Notes under the pieces: generated by a model
What the model was told of the DNA's origin: nothing
Seen by the model: the letters and a program-made list of their open reading frames with translations, nothing else
The model's database searches: none
Made by a program: the position numbers and the translations under genes
NCBI GenBank assembly: GCA_020832545.1
Contig: JAFIEK010000014.1
Span: forward strand, 1-64,000
Length of the DNA stretch: 64,000 nucleotides
Source of the DNA: Pararhodobacter sp.
GTDB lineage: Bacteria; Pseudomonadota; Alphaproteobacteria; Rhodobacterales; Rhodobacteraceae
Reading direction: 5' to 3'
Shown: piece after piece, positions 42,768 to 50,539 of the stretch
Layout of the letters: every line of letters starts with the position of its first letter
Position numbering within the stretch: position 1 is the first letter of the stretch

Positions 42768-43391
42768 TCACATCCGGCCAATGAAGCACGCCGCCTGCTC
42801 TGCCAGTTGTTCGGCTGTCTGGTCGCGGCGGAACACTTCCACAAAACCGTGGCCGGGCAACACCAGATAGCTGAAGGTCGAGTGGTCAATGAGATAAAAG
42901 TCGTCTTCAGCCGGGTGCACTGAATAGAACATCCGATATGCGCGCGCGGCGGCGCGGACCTGTTCTTCGCTTCCGGTAAGGCCGATCATGCGGTCATGAA
43001 AGACACTTGAAAACTGGGTCAGCACCTCGGGCGTATCGCGCTGCGGATCGACGGAAATGAAGACGGGTTGCGCCATATCCCCTTGATCTTCCAGCAGTTC
43101 CACCGCCAAGGCATTGCGCGCGACATCAAGCGGGCAGACATCGGGGCAGAAGGTGTAGCCAAAATACACAATGCTCGGCATCGTGAATACATCGGCATCC
43201 GTCACCGTGCGCCCGGTCTGATCGACCAGTTCGAAGGGCCCGCCGATAGACCCGGCCCCGCCAGAGATTGCGGTGCCACGGCACTGCGCAAAGCGGTCGT
43301 CGCCGTCGCGACCGGCCAGAACCAGCCACCCCAGGAAGCCCAGCATTGCGGCCACCAGCGCCGCCGCGGCGATACTGTAGATCCGAATCAT
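42768..43391 (-). CDS. senC: SCO1/SenC/PrrC copper chaperone
   Basis: A 207-residue protein with one N-terminal membrane anchor (~6-26) and a thioredoxin-fold SCO domain. Cys82 and Cys86 (Phe-Cys-Pro-Asp-Val-Cys) and a His near 170 (Ile-Asp-His-Ser) are the copper ligands. It helps assemble the CuA centre of cytochrome c oxidase and in Rhodobacter affects RegB signalling. It stands between regB (divergent) and regA, as in Rhodobacter. The ATG at 43391 begins the anchor. Confidence 0.93.
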   Translation of the reverse strand: MIRIYSIAAAALVAAMLGFLGWLVLAGRDGDDRFAQCRGTAISGGAGSIGGPFELVDQTGRTVTDADVFTMPSIVYFGYTFCPDVCPLDVARNALAVELLEDQGDMAQPVFISVDPQRDTPEVLTQFSSVFHDRMIGLTGSEEQVRAAARAYRMFYSVHPAEDDFYLIDHSTFSYLVLPGHGFVEVFRRDQTAEQLAEQAACFIGRM

Positions 43392-43456
43392 CTGCACTCT
43401 CCGTATCTGAACAACGACCTTGCCGCGCTTGATGCCCCAGCCTGCGCGGCCTAACA

Positions 43457-44905
43457 ATGCCAATCGACACCCCCGCGACAACAGGCCGCCCAATGTTCCC
43501 ACTGCCCGAAGGCACCTTGCACCGTGACATTCAGGGCCACTGGGTGCGCCTGGAAACCCTGACGCGTGTGCGCTGGCTGGCCGTTTTCGGCCAGTTGCTG
43601 GCACTTCTCATTGCCTATTACGGTTTCGGGCTGCGCTTCAATCTGGCGCTGTGCCTTCTGGTGGTGGGTGTTTCGGCCGCTTCGAACATCCTCAGCGCTG
43701 CGGTCTTTCCGCGCATTCGCCGCCTGTCCGAGGGCGAGACCCTGCTGACGCTGCTGTTTGATACCGCCCAGTTGACGCTTTTGTTGTTCCTCACCGGCGG
43801 GCTGGGAAACCCGTTCGCGCTGTTGCTGCTGGCTCCCATCACCATCGCGGCGACAACGCTTCAGTTGCGCAGCACGCTTGTGTTGGGGATCGTCACGATT
43901 GGTCTGGCCACGCTGCTGACGCAGGTGTCGCAGCCCCTGCTGCTGCCGGATGGCCGCCCGCTGGTTCTGCCGGATCTGTTTCGCTTCGGTTTCTGGCTTG
44001 CAATCGTAGTCGGCCTTGCCTTTATCGGCCTCTACTCGCGCTCGGTTGCCGCCGAGAAACATGCGCTGGCCGAGGCCCTTCTGGTTACCCGGATGGCGCT
44101 GGCCCGCGAGCAGAAGTTGACCGAACTCAGTGGTGTTGTGGCGGCGGCCGCGCATGAACTGGGCACACCGCTGGCCACGATCAAACTTGCAAGCGCCGAG
44201 TTGATCGATGCACTGGCCGATCTGCCGGATCTGCGCGAGGATGCACGCCTGATCCGGGAGCAGACGGACCGATGCCGCGCGATCCTGCGGTCCATGGGTC
44301 AGGTCGGCAAGGATGATCCGCATCTGCGCCATGTTCCGCTGGAGACCCTGATGCACGAGGCCGCCGCGCCGCATACCCTGCGCGGCAAGGAGATCATTTT
44401 TGTACTCACCCCGCTTGAGGATCCGGCAGATCCCGCCCCACAAGTGCGCCGTGCGCCGGAAGTGGTGCACGGGCTGCGCAACCTGATCCAGAACGGGGTA
44501 GATTTCTCCCGCTCGCGCGTCTGGGTGGAGGGGGAATGGAGCCATGATCGAATCACCTTGCGGGTCGTTGATGACGGGCCGGGTTATCCGCCGGGCCTGC
44601 TGGGCCGGATCGGCGAGCCCTATCTACGCGACCGCCGCGAGGGGGGGCGCACCGATTCGCGGCCCGACTACGATGGCATGGGTCTTGGCCTGTTCATCGC
44701 CAAGACCCTACTGGAACGCTCTGGTGCAAGGATCACCTTCACCAATCGAACAGCGCGCACCACGCTGCCTGACCGGGCCGAACAAAGCGGTGCGATGGCC
44801 GAAGTGACATGGAAACGCAGCCTGTTAGAGGCTGATTCCCGCCGAGCCTTGGGTGAAAACATTCCGTATGATGGCAGGCCCGGCCATGCCACCGAGGTAT
44901 CTTAA
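43457..44905 (+). CDS. regB: Redox sensor histidine kinase RegB/PrrB
   Basis: A 482-residue kinase with six membrane helices (~38-195). The quinone-binding loop Gly-Gly-Leu-Gly-Asn-Pro-Phe (114-120) is conserved. The phospho-accepting His233 is in Ala-Ala-His-Glu-Leu-Gly-Thr-Pro, and redox-active Cys273 is in Asp-Arg-Cys-Arg-Ala-Ile. The catalytic ATPase domain has Asn in Leu-Ile-Gln-Asn and Gly-Met-Gly-Leu-Gly-Leu-Phe-Ile. It senses quinone redox state and phosphorylates RegA. It diverges from senC-regA. Confidence 0.95.
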   Translation: MPIDTPATTGRPMFPLPEGTLHRDIQGHWVRLETLTRVRWLAVFGQLLALLIAYYGFGLRFNLALCLLVVGVSAASNILSAAVFPRIRRLSEGETLLTLLFDTAQLTLLLFLTGGLGNPFALLLLAPITIAATTLQLRSTLVLGIVTIGLATLLTQVSQPLLLPDGRPLVLPDLFRFGFWLAIVVGLAFIGLYSRSVAAEKHALAEALLVTRMALAREQKLTELSGVVAAAAHELGTPLATIKLASAELIDALADLPDLREDARLIREQTDRCRAILRSMGQVGKDDPHLRHVPLETLMHEAAAPHTLRGKEIIFVLTPLEDPADPAPQVRRAPEVVHGLRNLIQNGVDFSRSRVWVEGEWSHDRITLRVVDDGPGYPPGLLGRIGEPYLRDRREGGRTDSRPDYDGMGLGLFIAKTLLERSGARITFTNRTARTTLPDRAEQSGAMAEVTWKRSLLEADSRRALGENIPYDGRPGHATEVS

Positions 44906-44976
44906 CCCGCGCTTAACCAATACCGGCAATGCTTGTCTGATCCGCTCCATTTTGTGGGTCAAAGGCAGGCATTCCT

Positions 44977-46656
44977 ATGCAGAACGCAATTTTCTTCGCG
45001 ATCGTTTTGGTGGTCACTTCGGCTCTGACAATGCTGGCCGTCATGATGATCGCCAGCGCACTGGGCCGAAGGACGGCGCGCAAACAGGTATCGGCGTTGG
45101 GCCAGAGCCGGCTGGACCCGGTGTTCTTGTTTGATGATACGCGGCTGATTGACGCCAATGATCGTGGCGAATCCCTGCTTGATGCCTTGTCAGTGGCCGA
45201 CGGCGGCACGCGTTCACCCAAGGGAGACCGCAGTTGGCAGCTTCTGTCGCGCTTCCTGATCGGCGGCTTCCCCGATCTCGGCGATCAACTGGCGACCCTC
45301 GCCCGCAAGGGCAAGCTGACACTGACGGCGCAGGACGGCTCAGGGCTGAGGTTGCAGGCCGAATGGCTCGACGGTACCGCCCGGCTGATTCTGACCGATA
45401 CCTCCGCCGACGAAGGCAGCGTTATGCTTGACCGGCTGAGCTACCGGGCGATGGAGGAGGAACTGGCAGTTCTGCGCCGCGCGACCGATCGTTCGCCGAT
45501 TCTGACCTGGCGCGAGAATGTGCAGGGCCAGGTGATTTGGGCCAATGGTGCCTATCTGCGCAAGCTGGCCGAAAGCGGGCCTGGGGATGCGATCAACTGG
45601 CCACTGCCACGGCTCTTTCCCCGTGGAGAGCCCGGGTCAGAACAGCGTGTGGCGCTCGCCTTTGGCGGGAACGGGAGGCAAAACTGGTTCGATATCTCCC
45701 GTATGGCTGATGAAAAGGGCCAGCTTGTCTTCGCGCTCCCCGCCGATGAGGCGTATCGCGCCGAACGGACCAAGCGCGAGTTCATTCAGACACTCACCAA
45801 GACCTTCGCCACCCTGCCGACCGGTCTGGCGGTGTTTGACCGCACGCGCAGGCTGCAACTTTTCAACCCGGCGCTGACCGATCTGACGGGGCTGGAGCCT
45901 GAATTTCTGCTCTCACGCCCCGGGATCGAAGGGTTTCTGAACAGGATGCGCGATAAGCGCGTCCTGCCTGAGCCGCGTGACTACCACAGCTGGTCCCGGC
46001 GTTTGCTGGAAATTGAGCAGGGTGCGGCGAAGAATGATTTCGAGGAAACCTGGTCGTTGCCGACCGGGCAGACCTATCGCGTTTCGGCCAGCCCGCACCC
46101 TGACGGGGCGCTGGCCTTTCTGATCGAGGATATCACCTCTGAAGTGCATATGACCCGCAACTTCCGAAGTGACCTGGAAACCAGTCAGGCTGCGCTCAAC
46201 ATCCTTGACACTGCGCTGGCGGTCTTTACCCAGGCCGGTCAATTGATCCTGACCAACGCAGCCTTCAACCGGCTCTGGACGCTGGAAGGTGATGACACGC
46301 TCGCCGGATTCACTTTGGCCGAGGCCTTGGCGAACTGGCAGGAGGACAGCAACGATCCTGCCTTGTGGGAGAGCATCGCCGATCTGGCGCGTCCGGGCGC
46401 TGCGCCGGGGCTGGTTTCGGGGATGATGACGCTTGATGACGGCGAATGTCTGGCTGTATCGGCGCAGAAAGTGTCGAACAACACTGTGGTGATCGCCTTC
46501 GACCGGCTTGAGGATATCGCCGTGCCGGGCCACGCACCGCCCGGTGTCTCTGGCCACCCTGCCGCCGCCGATCTCATTGACGAACAAGATGGCGAAGTCG
46601 TCCCGCGGCGCACCACATCCTATCGGGGTGCTCAGGTCATTCGCGCCAGTGCCTGA
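44977..46656 (+). CDS. Membrane-anchored multi-PAS protein without kinase domain
   Basis: A 559-residue protein with an N-terminal membrane helix (~4-28) and several PAS-like modules: about 40-140 (weak), 160-255, 270-380 (with Leu-Pro-Thr-Gly-Leu-Ala-Val-Phe-Asp) and 400-500 (with Ile-Leu-Asp-Thr-Ala-Leu-Ala-Val-Phe). The helices between PAS modules resemble DivL/PAS_7 family proteins. No HATPase or His-box motif follows; it ends in a ~50-residue hydrophilic tail. It may scaffold or modulate another kinase. The gene follows regB by 71 bases on the same strand. Confidence 0.75.
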   Translation: MQNAIFFAIVLVVTSALTMLAVMMIASALGRRTARKQVSALGQSRLDPVFLFDDTRLIDANDRGESLLDALSVADGGTRSPKGDRSWQLLSRFLIGGFPDLGDQLATLARKGKLTLTAQDGSGLRLQAEWLDGTARLILTDTSADEGSVMLDRLSYRAMEEELAVLRRATDRSPILTWRENVQGQVIWANGAYLRKLAESGPGDAINWPLPRLFPRGEPGSEQRVALAFGGNGRQNWFDISRMADEKGQLVFALPADEAYRAERTKREFIQTLTKTFATLPTGLAVFDRTRRLQLFNPALTDLTGLEPEFLLSRPGIEGFLNRMRDKRVLPEPRDYHSWSRRLLEIEQGAAKNDFEETWSLPTGQTYRVSASPHPDGALAFLIEDITSEVHMTRNFRSDLETSQAALNILDTALAVFTQAGQLILTNAAFNRLWTLEGDDTLAGFTLAEALANWQEDSNDPALWESIADLARPGAAPGLVSGMMTLDDGECLAVSAQKVSNNTVVIAFDRLEDIAVPGHAPPGVSGHPAAADLIDEQDGEVVPRRTTSYRGAQVIRASA

Positions 46657-46666
46657 GTACAAACGC

Positions 46667-46703
46667 AACAGCCCGGGGCAGGGAGAACCTGATCCGGGCT
46701 GTT
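46667..46703. terminator. Hairpin terminator between the PAS gene and trxA
   Basis: A 10-base-pair stem (aacagcccgg / ccgggctgtt) encloses a 17-base loop containing a small inner repeat. The genes on both sides converge on it. The flanking T tract is short, so efficiency is uncertain. Confidence 0.6.
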
Positions 46704-46817
46704 GTCTTCAGTGCGGGTTCTGAACCCATGTGCGCTGAGACTATTGCCAATAGCAGAAGTGAAACAAGGAGCGGTCACACTGAACGCACATCAGCGTAAC
46801 CTGACGTCTCAACCGGA

Positions 46818-47138
46818 TCAGATGGACGAATCGATCCAGCTGGCCAGTGCGGCTTTCGGCGCTGCGCCCACCTTGTTCGCCACGATCTGGCCGTTCTTCA
46901 CCAGAAACAGTGCCGGAATTCCGCGGATACCCATGGCTGCGGTCACTTGCGGGTTCTCATCCACATTGACCTTGGCGATCTTGACGCGACCGGCATACTC
47001 TTCCGACAGCTCTTCAAGAGCAGGGCCGATCTGTTTGCAAGGGCCACACCACTCGGCCCAGAAATCGATAACAACCGGCAGGTCGCTGTCACGCACTTCG
47101 GCATCAAAGGTCGCGTCGGTCACGGGAAAAGTTGGCAT
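46818..47138 (-). CDS. trxA: Thioredoxin
   Basis: A 106-residue thioredoxin with active site Trp-Cys-Gly-Pro-Cys-Lys near 30-35, Asp near 25 in the buried position, and cis-Pro in Gly-Ile-Pro-Ala. General dithiol reductant. It is the last gene of tsaE-addB-addA-trxA, 41 bases after addA. Confidence 0.95.
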   Translation of the reverse strand: MPTFPVTDATFDAEVRDSDLPVVIDFWAEWCGPCKQIGPALEELSEEYAGRVKIAKVNVDENPQVTAAMGIRGIPALFLVKNGQIVANKVGAAPKAALASWIDSSI

Positions 47139-47179
47139 GGGAGGGCTCCGGAAAATCGGTTGCAGGGGTTTTCAGATAC

Positions 47180-50100
47180 CTATGTGCCGCCATTCACAGG
47201 GTCAAGGGCCGCACGCGCCAGCGCCTGTGCGGCAATCGGTCCGGGAATGGGCATGAGGTGCTGATCTGCCGTCCAGATCAGTGCCGTCTCAATGACCCTG
47301 TCAGGGTAAACACCGGCCAGCAAATGCGCATAGGCCCCCATCTGGCGCAGCAATCCCTCTGGCACCTGCGTCACATCTTGCGGAACCACCCGGTTTGACT
47401 TGAAGTCCACCGCAAGCACCCGCTCAGGGCTGATCAGCAGCCGGTCAATGGTGCCAAACATCTGCCGTCCGTTCCACTCGCCACTCAGACTGATCTCCGA
47501 CAGAGCATCGCGGCTGAGGATGGGAGCAAGATTATCCGAGTCCAGAAGCAACAGGACTTCGGCAAGGCACAGATCAACCTCTGCCATTGGTGCGCTGAAC
47601 CCTGCAAGCGACCGGCGAGCTGTGCTTTCGCGCGCGGCAGGGTCCAGCGCTGGAAGCTGCTCCAGCAACAGGTGGATCATCGCGCCGCGAAGTAAGGCCA
47701 CCGCTTCATCGGCTCCGACATCACCGGGCAAGGCCTTGGCCCCGCCAAGTTGCGAGGGGTTCAGAACACGCGGCCTTGCCGGCGTGATTGGCAGCGGATA
47801 CAGCAGGGCAGAGGCCACGGTCCGCGGCGACGGTTCGGCAGCCGGGGTTGCGGCCGCAGCTATGGGCAAAGGCCAGGCACCATGCTGAAACCGCAAACCC
47901 TGCCCGGTCGGAAAATCACAGGCCGTGCCGCCCACTGCTTCCAGCCCGCGCGAAACCCGGTCATACCACCCGTCCCCCCCGGGCTCTCCCGCACCGGCCA
48001 CGATCAGCCAGCGCTCTGCCCGGGTCAGCGCCACATACAGCAGCCGGTCGCCTTCTTCGTGCCGTTGATCGGCCAGGTCCTGATCGGCAGCCAACTGGAC
48101 AGGAGGCGCATCATCCTTCGTCATGCGCAACACTGGCAGGCCATCGAGTTCCGCCAGCCCTTTCAGCGCAGGGTCACGCCGCTCGGCGGTATCCGGCAGG
48201 ATGACAATCGGCGCTTCCAACCCCTTCGCGCCATGCACCGTCATCACCCGGATGCGCTGCCCCGCACTTTCGGACTGGCGCTTGATCTCGGCATCGCTGG
48301 CCGTCAGCCAGCCAAGGAAACCGTCGAGCGAAGGAATGTGCCCGTGTTCATACTGCAAGGCCAGCGCCACAAACGCCTCGATTGCGTCCTCGGCCTCGGC
48401 CCCGAAGCGCGCCATCAGCCGCCGCCGCCCGTCATGCCGGGTGAGGATACGCTCAATCAGTTCATAGGGGCGCAGGAAATCAGTCTGACTGCGCAAATCA
48501 GCTAGAACATCGACGCATTCGCCGTGCTCTGGCGCCCCGCGCAAGCGCTCCCATAGGAATTGGCGTCCGCGTCCCTGCGCCAGCCGATAGAGCTGATCCT
48601 CGGACCAGCCAAAAAGCGGCGAGCGCAGGGCGATGGCCAGCGAAAGATCATCCTCAGGCAGGGCAAGGAAGCGCAAAAGCGCAATCAGATCCTGCACCGC
48701 GAGTTCTTCGCTCAGAACCAGCCGATCAGCCCCGGCAATCTGCAACCCGCGTGCCTTGCAGGCGCGGATCAGCTCGTTGAACAGAAGTTTGCGCCGCCGC
48801 ACGAGGATCAGGAAATCGCCTTCATGCACGCGCCGACGCCCCTTCTCATCCTCCAACTGCTCACCGCGATCGATCATGGCGCGGATCTCATCAGCAATGG
48901 CATGGGCGAGTGCGATCTCGTTGTTTCGCTCCGAGGGCCGGTCCAGCGGTTCATCCCAGTCGCCGTCTTCGGTTTTGCCCGCAGGCGGCACCATCGGCCA
49001 CAGATCCACGCGGCCGGGCATCTGTTCGTGAAAGGCCAGATGTTCCACTGTGCCGCCCAGCCCGTTGGCCCCGGATTGCGCCGAGAAGCAATGGTCCACA
49101 AGGCGCAGGATAGCATCGGACGAGCGAAAGGAATGCTTCAGTTCCATATGGTTGAGCTGCCGGTCAATGCCGGAAAGCGCTGTTTCGAATGTCGCGCGCA
49201 TCCGGTCAAAGCCGCGCAGATCCGCGCCTTGAAAGGAATAGATCGACTGCTTCTTGTCGCCCACCACAAAGATCGTGCGCTCGGCCTCGCGGGCGCCCTG
49301 ACCGGCGGTGAACTCCTGTGTCAGCAATTCGACCACGCGCCATTGTTCAGGGCTGGTATCTTGTGCTTCGTCGATCAGGATGTGGTCGATCCCGCCATCC
49401 AGTTTGAACAGAACCCATTGCGCCACCGCCGGATCGCTGAGCAACCGGCGGGCGCGCAGGATCAGATCATCAAAATCCAGCCAGCCGCGCTGCGCCTTCG
49501 CACCCTCCAACAGCGGCACCCAGACCCGTGCGAAACGGTGCAGCGCCTGCGTGCGGTGCATTGCGGCGAGGGCCTGACGGCGGGGGCGCGCGGCCTCCAC
49601 GCGCTGGGCGAGGGCGTTGAGGGCGTCCAGCAGTTCGGCTGGCAGGGCGTCGCGCACCGGCTTTGTGGGGATCGCGCCCACCTTGGCGGCGAAGGGCCCG
49701 GCCTTGGCGGTGGCACCGTAGAGCAGGGCCTTTTCCAACGAGACCAGAGCAGGGATCGAAGGCGCGCGCGCGCCGCGCAGGGCATTGGCCAGCTTCACGT
49801 CATTGGGGCCGCTGGCCATCAATGGTGGCATGAGCGCGTCGATCACTGCGTCTTCGCCGCCCAGCCAGACGTCGGCCAGCAGCGCTGCGTCGTCGAAGCC
49901 TGCGGGCATGTCAAAAAGCGAAGGCGTATCGATCTCGGGCGCGTTCCGGGCAAAAACGTCTCTGTATTTGCCCAACTGGTCCAGAACGGCAGCCAGCGCG
50001 GTTTCATTCGTCACCGCAGCCAGATCGCGCAGCGCATCTTCGTCCGGCCCGGCGGCGAGCGTATCCAGCACCTCTATCTGAAGCTGGCGCAGGCTGCGTT

Positions 50101-50539
50101 CGTCGGTTTCGGTGAAGTCAGGCGGAACACCGGCCTCAAGCGGAAAGCGGCGCAGAAGGGCGCTGCAAAAGGAATGGATCGTCTGGATCTTCAGCCCACC
50201 CGGTGTCTCGATGGCGCGCGCAAAGAGACGCCGGGCGCGGGCCAGAAGATCAGGATCATCCGAGACCGGCTCGCCCAGGTTTGTCAGTTGTCGGGTCAGC
50301 TCGCCGGGCTCCAGCATGGCCCATTCGCCCAACCGCCGGAACAGCCGGTTCTGCATCTCGCTGGCGGCGGCCTTAGTGTAGGTCAGGCACAAAATGCGCT
50401 GCGGCTCTACCCCGCGCAGCAGAAGCCGCGCTACCCGGTCGGTCAGAACCCGCGTCTTGCCTGACCCCGCATTGGCCGAAAGCCAGGTTGAGGTTGTGGG
50501 TTCTGCGGCGACGATCTGGCGGTGGCTGGCTTCATTCAT
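47180..50539 (-). CDS. addA: Double-strand break repair helicase-nuclease AddA
   Basis: A 1119-residue UvrD-type helicase fused to a RecB-family nuclease. The Walker A is Asn-Ala-Gly-Ser-Gly-Lys-Thr (~23-29), motif II Ile-Asp-Glu-Ala-Gln-Asp-Thr-Ser, motif III Gly-Asp-Lys-Lys-Gln-Ser-Ile-Tyr, and motif V/VI includes Val-His-Gly-Ala-Lys-Gly-Leu-Glu. The C-terminal nuclease has Val-Asp-Phe-Lys-Ser-Asn. With AddB it resects broken DNA for RecA loading. The start overlaps the addB stop by eight bases. Confidence 0.95.
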   Translation of the reverse strand: MNEASHRQIVAAEPTTSTWLSANAGSGKTRVLTDRVARLLLRGVEPQRILCLTYTKAAASEMQNRLFRRLGEWAMLEPGELTRQLTNLGEPVSDDPDLLARARRLFARAIETPGGLKIQTIHSFCSALLRRFPLEAGVPPDFTETDERSLRQLQIEVLDTLAAGPDEDALRDLAAVTNETALAAVLDQLGKYRDVFARNAPEIDTPSLFDMPAGFDDAALLADVWLGGEDAVIDALMPPLMASGPNDVKLANALRGARAPSIPALVSLEKALLYGATAKAGPFAAKVGAIPTKPVRDALPAELLDALNALAQRVEAARPRRQALAAMHRTQALHRFARVWVPLLEGAKAQRGWLDFDDLILRARRLLSDPAVAQWVLFKLDGGIDHILIDEAQDTSPEQWRVVELLTQEFTAGQGAREAERTIFVVGDKKQSIYSFQGADLRGFDRMRATFETALSGIDRQLNHMELKHSFRSSDAILRLVDHCFSAQSGANGLGGTVEHLAFHEQMPGRVDLWPMVPPAGKTEDGDWDEPLDRPSERNNEIALAHAIADEIRAMIDRGEQLEDEKGRRRVHEGDFLILVRRRKLLFNELIRACKARGLQIAGADRLVLSEELAVQDLIALLRFLALPEDDLSLAIALRSPLFGWSEDQLYRLAQGRGRQFLWERLRGAPEHGECVDVLADLRSQTDFLRPYELIERILTRHDGRRRLMARFGAEAEDAIEAFVALALQYEHGHIPSLDGFLGWLTASDAEIKRQSESAGQRIRVMTVHGAKGLEAPIVILPDTAERRDPALKGLAELDGLPVLRMTKDDAPPVQLAADQDLADQRHEEGDRLLYVALTRAERWLIVAGAGEPGGDGWYDRVSRGLEAVGGTACDFPTGQGLRFQHGAWPLPIAAAATPAAEPSPRTVASALLYPLPITPARPRVLNPSQLGGAKALPGDVGADEAVALLRGAMIHLLLEQLPALDPAARESTARRSLAGFSAPMAEVDLCLAEVLLLLDSDNLAPILSRDALSEISLSGEWNGRQMFGTIDRLLISPERVLAVDFKSNRVVPQDVTQVPEGLLRQMGAYAHLLAGVYPDRVIETALIWTADQHLMPIPGPIAAQALARAALDPVNGGT

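Noticed and set aside
48560-50464. A 634-codon plus-strand frame opposite addA, and similar long frames opposite nusA and infB.
   Set aside because: Long antisense frames are expected in GC-rich DNA. These lack ribosome sites and domains, while the opposite strand encodes certain proteins.
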